Shown here: piece after piece, positions 17,948 through 27,333 of the stretch | Position numbering within the stretch: the first letter of the stretch is position 1 | Layout: every line of letters starts with the position of its first letter | Origin: Bacteroidota bacterium | Lineage (GTDB): Bacteria; Bacteroidota; Bacteroidia; Chitinophagales; Chitinophagaceae | Assembly (NCBI GenBank): GCA_018268105.1 | Contig: JAFDXG010000005.1 | Span: 1-64,000 of the forward strand | Length of the DNA: 64,000 bases | Direction: 5' to 3' | Translations under genes and position numbers: made by a program | The notes under the pieces: model-generated | What the model was told of the DNA's origin: nothing | Databases searched by the model: none | What the model saw: the letters and a program-made list of their open reading frames with translations, nothing else

Positions 17948-19636
17948 ATGTGTGGAATAGTTGGAGTGTTTGACTGTAAAACAGACACAGAAACATTAAG
18001 ACCGAAACTGTTAAGAATGTCTAAAAGAATCCGGCACAGAGGTCCGGACTGGTCGGGTATATACAGCGATGAGAACATTGTATTAGCTCATGAAAGGCTG
18101 GCTATTGTAGACCCCCAATCAGGTGGACAACCTTTATATACAAAAGACAGGAAATTGGTATTGGCTGTTAACGGTGAAATTTATAATCATCAGGAGATCA
18201 GAAAAACCTTACCGGATTATGAATTTCTTACTCAGTCAGATTGCGAAGTAATACTTGCCTTATATCGCAAAAAGGGAATTAATTTCCTGGAAGACTTAAA
18301 TGGCATTTTTGCTTTTGCGCTTTATGATAAGGAAAACAACAGCTATTTCATAGCAAGAGATCATATCGGTATTATCCCGTTTTATATGGGCTGGGATGAA
18401 TGGGGCAATTTTTACGTAGCATCAGAACTCAAAGCCCTTGAAGGAACCTGCAATAATATCAAAGAATTCTTACCTGGTCATTACCTCTATAGCAAAGATG
18501 GTGGTTATGAACTGAAAAAATGGTATAAAAGAGAATGGCAAAGCTACGACAATGTAAAAGACAATAAATCTGATATAGCCACACTTAGAAAAGGACTTGA
18601 AGATGCCGTACACCGTCAGTTGATGTCAGATGTACCTTATGGAGTATTACTATCAGGCGGACTGGATTCCTCCATCATTGCAGCAGTTACTAAAAAATTT
18701 GCTTCAAAACGAATTGAATCCGGTGACACACAGGCAGCATGGTATCCGCAATTGCATTCCTTTGCTGTAGGTTTAAAAGGATCACCGGATCTTGCAGCAG
18801 CCAGGAAAGCCGCAGATCATATCGGAACTGTACATCACGAAATACATTTTACCATACAGGAAGGATTAGACGCTATACGCGATGTGATATATCATCTCGA
18901 AACTTATGATGTTACTACAATACGCGCATCTACCCCTATGTATTTGATGGCAAGGATCATTAAATCAATGGGGATAAAGATGGTATTATCGGGCGAAGGA
19001 TCCGATGAACTATTTGGGGGATACCTGTATTTCCATAAAGCACCTGATGCTAAAAGTTTTCATGAAGAAACTGTACGTAAACTCGGGAAATTGCATTTAT
19101 ACGATTGTTTGCGTGCCAATAAATCTCTGGCTGCATGGGGTATTGAAGGCCGGGTTCCTTTTCTTGATAAAGAATTTATGGATATCGCCATGCGCCTGAA
19201 TCCGGAAGATAAAATGGCAAAGAATGGCAGGATTGAAAAATGGATTTTGCGTAAAGCCTTTGAAGACTATCTGCCTGAAAGTATTGCATGGCGCCAGAAA
19301 GAACAGTTCTCAGACGGGGTAGGTTATAGCTGGATTGACACTCTCAAAGCCGTAGCTGCAGAAAAAGTAAGCGATGAGCAGTTGGCCAATGCCAAATACC
19401 GCTTTGCAATAAATCCGCCTATGTCGAAAGAAGAGTATCATTATCGTTCTATATTCAGCGAACATTTTCCTTCGGATGCGGCAGCAGCCTGTGTACCTTC
19501 TGTACCTTCTGTGGCCTGCAGTACACCTGAGGCGCTTGCCTGGGATAAATCATTCCAAAATCTCAATGACCCTTCAGGTCGTGCCGTAGCCAACGTGCAC
19601 AACATGGCTTATGAAGAGCCGGAATTAGTGAAATAG
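17948..19636 (+). CDS. asnB: Asparagine synthase (glutamine-hydrolysing)
   Basis: Converts aspartate, glutamine and ATP to asparagine. The 562 residues match the AsnB type of E. coli. The N-terminal glutamine amidotransferase domain starts MCGIVGVF, with Cys2 (after Met removal) as nucleophile; RHRGPDWSG and the NGEIYNH loop bind glutamine. The C-terminal synthetase domain has the ATP PP-loop SGGLDSS near residue 237 and the GEGSDELFGGYLYF segment. The C-terminal CVPSVPSVACSTPEALAW is a long-form AsnB signature. It is monocistronic, with its own promoter (17879) and a perfect terminator (19662). Confidence 0.97.
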   Translation: MCGIVGVFDCKTDTETLRPKLLRMSKRIRHRGPDWSGIYSDENIVLAHERLAIVDPQSGGQPLYTKDRKLVLAVNGEIYNHQEIRKTLPDYEFLTQSDCEVILALYRKKGINFLEDLNGIFAFALYDKENNSYFIARDHIGIIPFYMGWDEWGNFYVASELKALEGTCNNIKEFLPGHYLYSKDGGYELKKWYKREWQSYDNVKDNKSDIATLRKGLEDAVHRQLMSDVPYGVLLSGGLDSSIIAAVTKKFASKRIESGDTQAAWYPQLHSFAVGLKGSPDLAAARKAADHIGTVHHEIHFTIQEGLDAIRDVIYHLETYDVTTIRASTPMYLMARIIKSMGIKMVLSGEGSDELFGGYLYFHKAPDAKSFHEETVRKLGKLHLYDCLRANKSLAAWGIEGRVPFLDKEFMDIAMRLNPEDKMAKNGRIEKWILRKAFEDYLPESIAWRQKEQFSDGVGYSWIDTLKAVAAEKVSDEQLANAKYRFAINPPMSKEEYHYRSIFSEHFPSDAAAACVPSVPSVACSTPEALAWDKSFQNLNDPSGRAVANVHNMAYEEPELVK

Positions 19637-19661
19637 TACTTCTTTTTTGATAAGGATATAC

Positions 19662-19687
19662 AGCCCGGCAAATATGCCGGGCTTTTT
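19662..19687 (+). terminator. Terminator of asnB
   Basis: Perfect 9-bp stem agcccggca / tgccgggct around loop aata, followed by T residues, 26 bases after the stop codon. Confidence 0.93.
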
Positions 19688-19764
19688 AATATTTTGATTA
19701 ATAGCATCTCTTACCGGTAAATACCTGATATAAAATATAAACTATAGAATTCACCAGCCCGATG

Positions 19765-19772
19765 TACTTTTG
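19765..19772 (+). promoter_or_regulatory. Putative -7 box of the flavoenzyme gene at 19857
   Basis: TACTTTTG, an exact TAnnTTTG, about 85 bases before the ATG. No convincing -33 TTTG is seen at 19-20 bases. Confidence 0.4.
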
Positions 19773-19856
19773 CATACCCAATAAAAATAATCACATAGAT
19801 TGTCGCCGCTATATGAAAAGCCATTCTCAACACCATACAGAAAGATATTAGAAATA

Positions 19857-21107
19857 ATGAAACAGGTAGTTATTATAGGCGGAGGTATAATAGGGCTCAG
19901 TTCCGCATATTATTTGCAGCAGGCTGGTTACCGGGTAACCGTATTAGATAAAGAAGATTTTTTGAACAATTGCTCCTATGGCAATGCCGGATATGTATGC
20001 CCAAGTCATTTTATACCCCTCGCCACACCAGGGATCGTATGGAAAGGATTGAAGTGGATGTTCAACTCCCAAAGTCCTTTTTATGTGCAGCCTTCTTTCA
20101 ACAGTGTACTTATTGACTGGGGAATAAAATTTGTGAAAAGCGCTACCCAAAAGCATGTTTCAACTTCGGCTATACCTTTACGTGATGTTGCCCTGTTGAG
20201 CCAGAAAGAATATGAAAACTGGACAACAGTCCCCGGCTTTGATTTTGCTTATGAACACAAAGGATTATTAGAGATATTTCAGACGGAGCCCGTAGCAGAA
20301 CACGCTCATCATCTTGTAGATAAAGCCCATGAACTGGGGCTTGATACTGTATTGTTGAATGCAGAAGAACTGCAGCAACTTGAACCTCACACTAATATAA
20401 AAGCGCTCGGTGCAATTTTATTCAAATGTGACGGGCACCTGTACCCGCAGAAACTAATGCACGGCTTATTACATATTCTCAGAGAAAAAGGAGTGCAGTT
20501 GCTGGGCAATGAAGAAGTGGTGCGATTTGAAAAGTCAGGTACTAAAATTCAAAAAGTAATTACTGCCAAAAATGCTTATGAAGCAGAAGATATAGTAATT
20601 GCTACCGGTGCATGGAGCAGAGAGATAGCTGCTATGACTAATACAAAAATACCATTGATGCCCGGCCGGGGTTATTCTGTTACCTTAGAGGATTCGCCCT
20701 ACCACGTAAATTATCCTGCTGTACTTGCTGAAGGGAGAGTGGCTATTACCCCAATGGACGGCAATAAAATACGTTTTGGAGGAACAATGGAAGTTGTACC
20801 TACCTCTACCCCGCCCCGTTATAATCGCGTTGAAGGCATACTCAATGCCGTAAAGAGATATTACACAGAATTTGATATAAAGCTACCGCCCAAAGAACAG
20901 CTATGGTATGGCTACCGCCCATGTTCTGCGGATGGTTTACCTTATATAGGAAAAATCAAAAGTTATCAGAATGTCACCGTAGCCACAGGACATTCCATGC
21001 TTGGGCTTAGCCTGGGTGCAGGTACCGGCAAACTGGTGAAGGAAATCATAAATGGAGAAAAACCAAGTATGGATATAGCACCATTTGCTGTGGAGAGATT
21101 TGGATGA
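19857..21107 (+). CDS. FAD-dependent D-amino-acid dehydrogenase-like oxidoreductase (DAO family)
   Basis: A 416-residue flavoprotein. The FAD dinucleotide motif VVIIGGGIIGLSSAYYLQQAG starts at residue 4, which is why the ATG at 19857 is chosen over the TTG at 19800. NCSYGNAGYVCPSH (about 40-53) is the DadA-type loop carrying the active-site region, TGAWSRE near 255 contacts FAD, and the C-terminal WYGYRPCSADGLPYIG plus GHSMLGLSLGAGTGKLV closes the FAD site. The family oxidises free D-amino acids or hydroxyproline isomers and passes electrons to the respiratory chain. The gene stands alone, so the substrate is open: D-alanine and D-hydroxyproline are both reasonable. Confidence 0.88.
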   Translation: MKQVVIIGGGIIGLSSAYYLQQAGYRVTVLDKEDFLNNCSYGNAGYVCPSHFIPLATPGIVWKGLKWMFNSQSPFYVQPSFNSVLIDWGIKFVKSATQKHVSTSAIPLRDVALLSQKEYENWTTVPGFDFAYEHKGLLEIFQTEPVAEHAHHLVDKAHELGLDTVLLNAEELQQLEPHTNIKALGAILFKCDGHLYPQKLMHGLLHILREKGVQLLGNEEVVRFEKSGTKIQKVITAKNAYEAEDIVIATGAWSREIAAMTNTKIPLMPGRGYSVTLEDSPYHVNYPAVLAEGRVAITPMDGNKIRFGGTMEVVPTSTPPRYNRVEGILNAVKRYYTEFDIKLPPKEQLWYGYRPCSADGLPYIGKIKSYQNVTVATGHSMLGLSLGAGTGKLVKEIINGEKPSMDIAPFAVERFG

Positions 21108-21191
21108 TGGGAGTATTTGCAATCGGCAATGAGTTATGAGCTATCAGTCGGAAACTAACCATTCCCAACCTACAGCTCATTGCCCACCTCC

Positions 21192-22625
21192 TCAAATTTC
21201 CACTGAAAAAATATCTTTTAATGCTCTCTTAGCAGCATGATACCCGCACATACCATGTACTCCGCCACCGGGAGGAGTTGAAGCGGAGCAGAGATACAAA
21301 CCTTTCTGAGAAGTCCTGTATGGAGATAATCGTAAAGCAGGTCTGGTAAATAATTGTCCAATATCAATAACGCCGCTACTGATATCTCCTCCAATATAAT
21401 TTGCATTATATTCTTCCATAGCTTCCGTGTCCATAACATGTCTTGCAAGAATGCGTTCCCTGAATCCCGGTGCAAAACGTTCAACCTGCTGTTCGATGAT
21501 GCTAGTCATATCTTTCTTCGATCCGTTGGGTACATGACAATATCCCCAAAGCGTATGTTTACCACCCGGAGCACGGGTTTTATCAAAAAGACTTTGCTGT
21601 GCCAGCAATACAAATGGCTTTGAAGAATGAATTCCGTTATTCATAGCCTTTTCGCTTTCCTCAATTTCTTCAAGGGTACCCCCTATATGAACTGTTCCTG
21701 CACTTCTGCATTCTGATACTTTAAAAGGTACAATATCATCTAATGCCCAATCCATTTTAAATACTCCCATCCCATAACGATAACGGTTCAGTTGCCAACG
21801 GTATAAAGATGAAAACTTATGTCCTGCAATTTGTAATAACTGGCGGGGTGTAACATCAAATAACACTGCTTTTGCCGAAGGCAATTGAGAAAGTGAAGAG
21901 ATATACACTCCTGTTTCAGTTTTTCCACCCAATGATATAAAATATGCAGAAAGGGCATCCGCAAGTGACTGAGTTCCGCCTTTAGGAAGTGGCCACCCAT
22001 GCAGGTGAGCTGCCGATAACAGCACAAGACCTATGGCAGAGGTAGCCAGATTTGTCAAAGGCTGAATGGCATGTGCAGCCATGCCTGCCACTAAAGCTTT
22101 GCCATTGGTCGTTGAAAACCGTTTTACAAGTGTTGTAGATGATGATAATGCCTTTAATCCAAAAGCAGCCATTTTTAATGGCATTGCTGGTATATGCAGC
22201 GGAGCAAGCACATCATTGCAAATTGACGGCCAATCTCTGACTATCGGTTCTATTAATTTGCGGTAAGCATAGCCGTCTGCACCAAGTTGTTCTATTGTTT
22301 TTTCAATAGAGGGATAAAGTACACCGGCAGTTCCATCATCCAGAGGGTGTGCAGCACATATAGAAGGATATATATACTCCAGCCCAAATTGCCCAAGAGG
22401 TAATGATTGAAAAAAAGGTGAACCCGCAGCCATGGGATGAATTGCTGAACAGATATCGTGTCGAAATCCGGGCAGGGTCAGTTCTGCCGTGCGCATTCCG
22501 CCACCAATTGTTTTTTTTGCTTCAATTAATAACACTTTCACTCCCTGCTGCTGCATTGCAATTGCTGCAGCAAGCCCATTAGGACCGGATCCTACAATAA
22601 TTGCGTCAAAATCCGGATTAGCCAT
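21192..22625 (-). CDS. Phytoene-desaturase-like NAD(P)/FAD oxidoreductase
   Basis: A 477-residue flavoprotein. The FAD motif DAIIVGSGPNGLAAAIAMQQQGVKVLLIE is at residues 6-34, followed by GGGMRTAELTLPGFRHDICSAIHP, typical of the carotenoid desaturase and retinol saturase superfamily. The C-terminal STPPGGGVHGMCGYHAAKRAL is the second FAD signature of the same group. No crtB, crtI or geranylgeranyl-diphosphate synthase lies nearby, so carotenoid chemistry cannot be claimed from context. The gene converges with the DadA-like gene and is followed on the same strand by a phosphoesterase with a 43-base gap. Confidence 0.87.
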   Translation of the reverse strand: MANPDFDAIIVGSGPNGLAAAIAMQQQGVKVLLIEAKKTIGGGMRTAELTLPGFRHDICSAIHPMAAGSPFFQSLPLGQFGLEYIYPSICAAHPLDDGTAGVLYPSIEKTIEQLGADGYAYRKLIEPIVRDWPSICNDVLAPLHIPAMPLKMAAFGLKALSSSTTLVKRFSTTNGKALVAGMAAHAIQPLTNLATSAIGLVLLSAAHLHGWPLPKGGTQSLADALSAYFISLGGKTETGVYISSLSQLPSAKAVLFDVTPRQLLQIAGHKFSSLYRWQLNRYRYGMGVFKMDWALDDIVPFKVSECRSAGTVHIGGTLEEIEESEKAMNNGIHSSKPFVLLAQQSLFDKTRAPGGKHTLWGYCHVPNGSKKDMTSIIEQQVERFAPGFRERILARHVMDTEAMEEYNANYIGGDISSGVIDIGQLFTRPALRLSPYRTSQKGLYLCSASTPPGGGVHGMCGYHAAKRALKDIFSVEI

Positions 22626-22668
22626 ACGTTGAAACCTGTGTAGTATATTTTAAAAGTCCATTTATTTT

Positions 22669-23916
22669 TTATACTAATTCAATCAAAGTAATCTCAGGCA
22701 ATATCCCTACTCTTCCCGGGTAGCCGATAAACCCATACCCACGGTTTATATACAGTTTCTGGTTAGCCTCTTCATACAATCCGGCCCATTGTTTATACAC
22801 ATATTGCACGGGACTCCATTTAAATCCGGGTACCTCTACTCCAAATTGCATACCATGGGTATGACCCGATAGCATCAAATCCACATCACTATACTGAGGC
22901 CGCACTTCCGCATCCCAATGACTGGGATCGTGGCTCATTAATATTTTAAAAGGATATTGTTCAGTTCCAGCATAAGCTTTATCCATTTTACCATACTTAG
23001 GGAAACTTGATTTTGCACTCCAGTTTTCTATTCCAAGCAAAGCTATCTTCTCACCGTTTCTTTCAAGGGCTACATGCTCATTCATCAGCAAACGCCAGCC
23101 CATGTCTTTTTGCAGTTGTTTCAGGCGTTCCAGGTTTTCTGCCTTTGCATCAGCACTAGGCCATCTTCGATAATCGCCATAGTCATGGTTGCCCAAAGTG
23201 CTAAATACTCCCATAGGCGCATGCAGTTTTGAAAAGATATCCGTGTAATTATTCATTTCATCTGCGCGATCATTTACTAAGTCGCCTGTGAATAGAATAA
23301 TATCGGCATTTTGCTTCATAACCATATCAATACCATGAGCAACAGCAGCTTTATCTGTAAAACTACCGCTGTGTATGTCTGAAATATGAATGATCTTTAG
23401 CCCTTTAAACGATGCAGGTAAATTGGGAAACGGTAACCTGATTTTTTTTAACTGGTAACGATATTTATTTGTAAAGCCATACAGCAGCGTTGTCATCAAC
23501 CCGCCACCCACACCCAATGCGAGCCAGCTCATAAATGCGGAACGGGATATGCCGGCTGCCCTGAATGGCTCACCATGTATATATTGGTAAAACAATTTTC
23601 CGCCCCCCCATTGCAGCACTCTTCTCAGATCATCAATAATGAGGAAAATAACAGTAACTGCTTTGGAAAGAAACAACCCGATAAGTATAGCAAAAAAATA
23701 GGTTCGGAAAGTTTTATTCCAATGGTCTATATTGAAGAAAGGTATTAAAGCAATTGTTGCCACCGCAGCAGCGCTGAAAATCCAGTAGGCCCCAAAAACC
23801 GAAAACCTTAATTTAAATGAAGTATTTTGCATGATCACCTTCACAGCCTGAAATACATACAGATCAATCAATATCATGATAATGATAAAAATCCAGGAAC
23901 CAGAAACACGCTGCAT
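22669..23916 (-). CDS. Membrane-anchored calcineurin-like metallophosphoesterase (YkuE-like)
   Basis: A 415-residue protein. The N-terminal third contains several transmembrane helices (about 8-25, 45-62, 73-95, and one near 128-145). A metallophosphatase domain follows from about residue 175, with all metal-binding blocks in order: ISDIHSGSF (D, H), FTGDLVND (D), LGNHDYGD (N, H), MSHDPSHWD (H) and LSGHTHGMQFG (H, H). The C-terminal YINRGYGFIGYPGRVGILPEITLIEL is typical of YkuE/YaeI phosphodiesterases, which act on lipid-linked substrates. It lies upstream of the desaturase-like gene on the same strand, possibly one transcript. Confidence 0.92.
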   Translation of the reverse strand: MQRVSGSWIFIIIMILIDLYVFQAVKVIMQNTSFKLRFSVFGAYWIFSAAAVATIALIPFFNIDHWNKTFRTYFFAILIGLFLSKAVTVIFLIIDDLRRVLQWGGGKLFYQYIHGEPFRAAGISRSAFMSWLALGVGGGLMTTLLYGFTNKYRYQLKKIRLPFPNLPASFKGLKIIHISDIHSGSFTDKAAVAHGIDMVMKQNADIILFTGDLVNDRADEMNNYTDIFSKLHAPMGVFSTLGNHDYGDYRRWPSADAKAENLERLKQLQKDMGWRLLMNEHVALERNGEKIALLGIENWSAKSSFPKYGKMDKAYAGTEQYPFKILMSHDPSHWDAEVRPQYSDVDLMLSGHTHGMQFGVEVPGFKWSPVQYVYKQWAGLYEEANQKLYINRGYGFIGYPGRVGILPEITLIELV

Positions 23917-24012
23917 AGAATTATTTTGATTAAAAATGATATAAGGCTGTGGGCTGTCAGCACCTGGCGGTGAACTATGAGTTGTTGACGGTTAGCTCAT
24001 TGCTCAATCCCT

Positions 24013-24525
24013 TCAAAACCTTATAAATTCCTCCAATTGTTCATTAATGCTTTTTAAAGTTGCCATATCGCCTATAAAATTTTCACCGTTCAGTAATTTA
24101 TTCACTACCGAAATGGGAAGTTTATTGTGATGTACATGCATTTTCAGGTATTGCAATACCCCTGTCAAATGCTCCATGCCCCGCAGGTTTCCGGCCCGCC
24201 CGGTTGACACTCCGGTAAGCAGAGCTTTCTTCCCCCACCATACTTTTTCTATATCTGTATTATCTATCATAGCCTTAAGTACCCCGGGAAAACTGCCATT
24301 GTATTCGGGTGTGACAAAAATAAATTTAGTAGTAGGTATGAGTAAATCTTTTTCGAGAGCCCTTAATGCATCATTTCTTTTATTTACATCCAAATCTTCA
24401 AGCGACAAAAATTTTGCAACAGTTCCTTTCTCTTCAAGTAAACGCAAATATTGCTTGGCCACCCTTATTGTGTTACTTCCGGGCCGGTTAGTACCGGAAA
24501 TTACGGTATATATTTCCTCCTGCAT
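24013..24525 (-). CDS. NADPH-dependent FMN reductase family protein
   Basis: A 170-residue flavodoxin-like protein. It opens with ISGTNRPGSNTIRVAKQY, the phosphate-binding loop of NADPH-dependent FMN/azoreductases, and has TPEYNGSFPGVLKAMIDN near residues 93-110, the flavin-contact signature. SVGNLRG-like text appears as STGRAGNLRGMEHL near 125. Such enzymes reduce FMN, quinones or chromate. There is no membrane segment. It is divergent from the hydrolase gene at 24757, and the shared upstream region contains a perfect 20-bp inverted repeat. Confidence 0.9.
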   Translation of the reverse strand: MQEEIYTVISGTNRPGSNTIRVAKQYLRLLEEKGTVAKFLSLEDLDVNKRNDALRALEKDLLIPTTKFIFVTPEYNGSFPGVLKAMIDNTDIEKVWWGKKALLTGVSTGRAGNLRGMEHLTGVLQYLKMHVHHNKLPISVVNKLLNGENFIGDMATLKSINEQLEEFIRF

Positions 24526-24562
24526 GTATTATTGATCCGTCTTATGTGAATGAATAGTATCA

Positions 24563-24626
24563 GGTGTATTCCAAATTTTCGCACCGATCGGAATGTCGCA
24601 TTTGAAGCGAAAATTTGGAATACACC
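24563..24626. repeat. Perfect 20-bp inverted repeat in a divergent promoter region
   Basis: The left arm 24563-24582 (ggtgtattcc...tttcgc) and right arm 24607-24626 (gcgaaa...ggaatacacc) are perfectly complementary, with a 24-base loop. It lies between two divergent genes and has no T-tract, so a terminator is unlikely. The first 12 bases (from 24561) recur at 34533-34544. It may be a MITE-like relic, an operator or a cruciform. Confidence 0.75.
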
Positions 24627-24756
24627 CATAATATCATAAATATTATCCTTAAACTGTATTTTTGTTATAATTACGGGTAATATTTTTTTAATTGGCAAAG
24701 ATAAACCCGTTTCATCCGTTTATTTTTTTGTTTTATAAACTGTTTTATCTTCAGTT

Positions 24757-25437
24757 ATGCGGTACACATGTTATGGGCATTCCTGTTTTTCAGTTGTGAT
24801 TAAAGGTAAAAAGATTCTCTTTGATCCTTTTATCACTTTTAATGAGCTTGCCAAAAATATTGATGTCAATACCATTGAAGCAGATTTTATTTTTCTTTCG
24901 CATGGCCATGAAGATCATATAGCCGATTGTGTGAGCATAGCTGCCCGTACAGGTGCAAAAGTAGTTTGCAGTTTTGAAATACATGTTTGGCTCAATAAGA
25001 AAGGTATTACCAACACTCATCCTATGAATACAGGTGGTAAATGGAATTTCGAATTTGGTACAGTAAAATGCGTGGTAGCACAGCACTCCAGCGGGCTCCC
25101 CGATGGCAGTTATGGGGGCAATCCGATGGGTTTTGTTTTTACCAGTGATGATGGAAATTTTTACTATAGCGGTGATACAGCCCTTACCCTCGATATGCAA
25201 CTGATACCGCAATATGCAACACTAAATTTTGCAGTTTTACCTATTGGCGACAACTTTACCATGGATGTCACAGATGCTATGCAGTCCGCAAAATATGTGC
25301 AATGCCGGAAAATTGTCGGAGTGCATTATGATACATTTGGTTATATTAAAATTGACCATATAAAGGCAAAACAATTGTTTGCGGAAGAAGGTTTACAGTT
25401 GTTCCTGCTCAATCCCGGCGAATCAATAGAAATCTGA
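24757..25437 (+). CDS. UPF0173-type metal-dependent hydrolase (metallo-beta-lactamase fold)
   Basis: A 226-residue cytoplasmic protein. It opens MRYTCYGHSCF with the GHS signature of the UPF0173 / YtkL / UlaG group. The zinc-binding block is FLSHGHEDHIAD (HxHxDH) near residue 48. Further ligands are the His in AQHSSG, the Asp in SGDTALT and the His of VGVHYDTF near the C-terminus. Substrate is unknown for most members. No signal peptide is present. The ATG at 24757 gives full family length. The 150-base gap to parA contains a separate promoter box, so the two are probably not co-transcribed. Confidence 0.9.
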   Translation: MRYTCYGHSCFSVVIKGKKILFDPFITFNELAKNIDVNTIEADFIFLSHGHEDHIADCVSIAARTGAKVVCSFEIHVWLNKKGITNTHPMNTGGKWNFEFGTVKCVVAQHSSGLPDGSYGGNPMGFVFTSDDGNFYYSGDTALTLDMQLIPQYATLNFAVLPIGDNFTMDVTDAMQSAKYVQCRKIVGVHYDTFGYIKIDHIKAKQLFAEEGLQLFLLNPGESIEI

Positions 25438-25514
25438 TACAGACACCCCGATATTAGCTGAAACTGAATATCTCTAATTAAAAAGATACTTCCAAAAAAC
25501 ACCCGATAATATTC

Positions 25515-25522
25515 TACATTTG
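25515..25522 (+). promoter_or_regulatory. Putative -7 box of the parA operon
   Basis: TACATTTG, an exact TAnnTTTG, 65 bases upstream of the parA ATG; no clear -33 element. Confidence 0.4.
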
Positions 25523-25587
25523 CCACTTGGCAATACCAGATATATTAAATTAAATTTTAGTATAAAGTAATCATCTGAAAATAATTT

Positions 25588-26415
25588 ATGGCAAGAACAA
25601 TAGGGATAGCCAATCAAAAAGGTGGAGTGGGAAAAACAACGACTGCCATTAACCTGGCCGCAAGTTTTGCCGTACTTGAAAAAAGAACTTTGTTGGTAGA
25701 TGCAGATCCACAAGCCAATAGTACTACAGGTACAGGATTTGATTTACATAATATACAGAAAAGCCTGTACGACTGTATGGTAAATGATACGCCGGCGCGG
25801 GAAGTAATTTTAAAATCAGAAATTCCCCATCTCGACATCATACCTTCGCATATTGACCTGGTGGGCGCCGAAATTGAAATGATCAATTACCCGAACCGGG
25901 AAAATGTATTAAAATTCATTTTGGAGCCGGTAAAAAATGACTATGATTTTATTGTCATTGACTGTTCACCATCGCTGGGGCTGATAACTGTAAATGCGCT
26001 TACTGCTTCAGATAGTGTAGTCGTTCCGGTACAAACAGAATTTTTTGCATTGGAAGGATTGGGAAAATTGCTGAATACCATCAAAATAGTACAGAGCAGG
26101 CTTAATCCGGAACTGGTGATTGAAGGTATACTCATGACCATGTATGACGGACGTCTTCGCCTTTGCAACCAGGTGGTAAACGAAGTGCGACAGCATTTTG
26201 AAGAAATGGTATTTGATACCATTATCCATCGCAATACCCGACTAAGCGAAGCACCAAGTGTAGGGAAACCGGCTATATTGTATGATGCAGAGAGCAAAGG
26301 ATCTATCAACTATCTGAACCTTGCCAAAGAAATACTGCAACGAAACAATATGACCCTGATACCACAGGATGAAAGAATATTAACCATAGAAGATAATGAG
26401 CACTCCAAACAATAA
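25588..26415 (+). CDS. parA: Chromosome partitioning ATPase ParA (Soj)
   Basis: A 275-residue deviant Walker-type ATPase that moves ParB-parS complexes on the nucleoid. The Walker A box KGGVGKTT is at residues 11-18, the A' motif [10 protein letters not shown] near 38-47, and the Walker B region [11 protein letters not shown] near 120-130. There is no N-terminal DNA-binding extension, so it is a chromosomal (Soj-type) rather than a plasmid (P1-type) ParA. Its end overlaps parB by 20 bases (26396-26415), which indicates translational coupling. The gene order parA-parB-DUF5683-dapB is the common Bacteroidota arrangement and argues for chromosomal, not plasmid, origin. Confidence 0.96.
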   Translation: MARTIGIANQKGGVGKTTTAINLAASFAVLEKRTLLVDADPQANSTTGTGFDLHNIQKSLYDCMVNDTPAREVILKSEIPHLDIIPSHIDLVGAEIEMINYPNRENVLKFILEPVKNDYDFIVIDCSPSLGLITVNALTASDSVVVPVQTEFFALEGLGKLLNTIKIVQSRLNPELVIEGILMTMYDGRLRLCNQVVNEVRQHFEEMVFDTIIHRNTRLSEAPSVGKPAILYDAESKGSINYLNLAKEILQRNNMTLIPQDERILTIEDNEHSKQ

Positions 26416-27316
26416 GAAAGAAGCACTGGGCAAAGGGATTCGCTCCCTGCTCCAAAGTATAGATGCTGATCTCAAAACCTCAGGTGGCGAACACCTTAAA
26501 CCTTCTGTTACAGATAAGGCAACTTCTACTTTAAGAATTCCGGTAGAGCAGGTTGAACCTAACCCAAAACAACCAAGACACGATTTTGATGAAAAAGCAC
26601 TGCAGGAATTGGCAAGTTCCATTAAAATACACGACATTATACAGCCGCTTACCGTGGCTAAAATGGCAGGATCGGATAAATACCGCATCATTGCCGGGGA
26701 GAGAAGATGGAGGGCAGCTCAACTTGCCGGCATAAAGGATATACCTGTTTATATAAGGCAGGCTAACGACCAGCAACTCCTCGAACTGGCACTTTTAGAA
26801 AATTTGCAGCGTGAAAACCTTAATCCTATAGAAATAGGATTGAGCTATAAACGCATGATGGAGGAACTGGAATATACCCAGGAACAGGTAGCGGAAAGAA
26901 TGGGAAAAGAAAGAAGCACGGTTACCAATTATATTCGGCTGCTGAAACTTCCTCCGGATATACAAGTTGCAGTACGCAACAATGTAATAAGTATGGGGCA
27001 TGCAAGAGCTATCATTAATGTAGATACGGTGGATCAGCAGTTATATATATACAATGAGATTAAGAACCGGGGCCTGTCAGTACGACAAACCGAAGACCTG
27101 GTAAGAAATTTGTATAAAAACGCCGCTGTTAAAAAATCGGTAAAAGCAACCCTTCCCGCACCTTACAAAAAAATTGAAGATAATTTAGCCTCACATTATG
27201 GCACCCGGGTAAAAATGCAGCATAGTAAAAAAGGGCATGGCAGCATTACTATCGAATACTTTTCTGTACAAGACCTTAATACCATACTGGAGAAAATGAA
27301 TGTATCGGCAATTTGA
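26396..27316 (+). CDS. parB: Chromosome partitioning protein ParB (Spo0J)
   Basis: A 306-residue DNA-binding CTPase. The N-terminus LGKGIRSLL is the ParA-interaction peptide. The ParB/Srx domain contains [24 protein letters not shown] (about 54-77) and the CTP-binding [12 protein letters not shown] (about 102-113), followed by [12 protein letters not shown]. The helix-turn-helix region [27 protein letters not shown] begins near residue 161. The C-terminal dimerisation domain ends with a beta-strand ([16 protein letters not shown]). It starts inside the end of parA. I found no consensus parS (tgtttcacgtgaaaca) by eye in the window. Confidence 0.96.
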   Translation: MSTPNNKKEALGKGIRSLLQSIDADLKTSGGEHLKPSVTDKATSTLRIPVEQVEPNPKQPRHDFDEKALQELASSIKIHDIIQPLTVAKMAGSDKYRIIAGERRWRAAQLAGIKDIPVYIRQANDQQLLELALLENLQRENLNPIEIGLSYKRMMEELEYTQEQVAERMGKERSTVTNYIRLLKLPPDIQVAVRNNVISMGHARAIINVDTVDQQLYIYNEIKNRGLSVRQTEDLVRNLYKNAAVKKSVKATLPAPYKKIEDNLASHYGTRVKMQHSKKGHGSITIEYFSVQDLNTILEKMNVSAI

Positions 27317-27333
27317 TACCATTTCTGTGAAAT

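Noticed and set aside
21192..22625. Carotenoid biosynthesis locus
   Set aside because: The desaturase-like gene has no carotenoid partners nearby; superfamily membership alone does not support the pathway.
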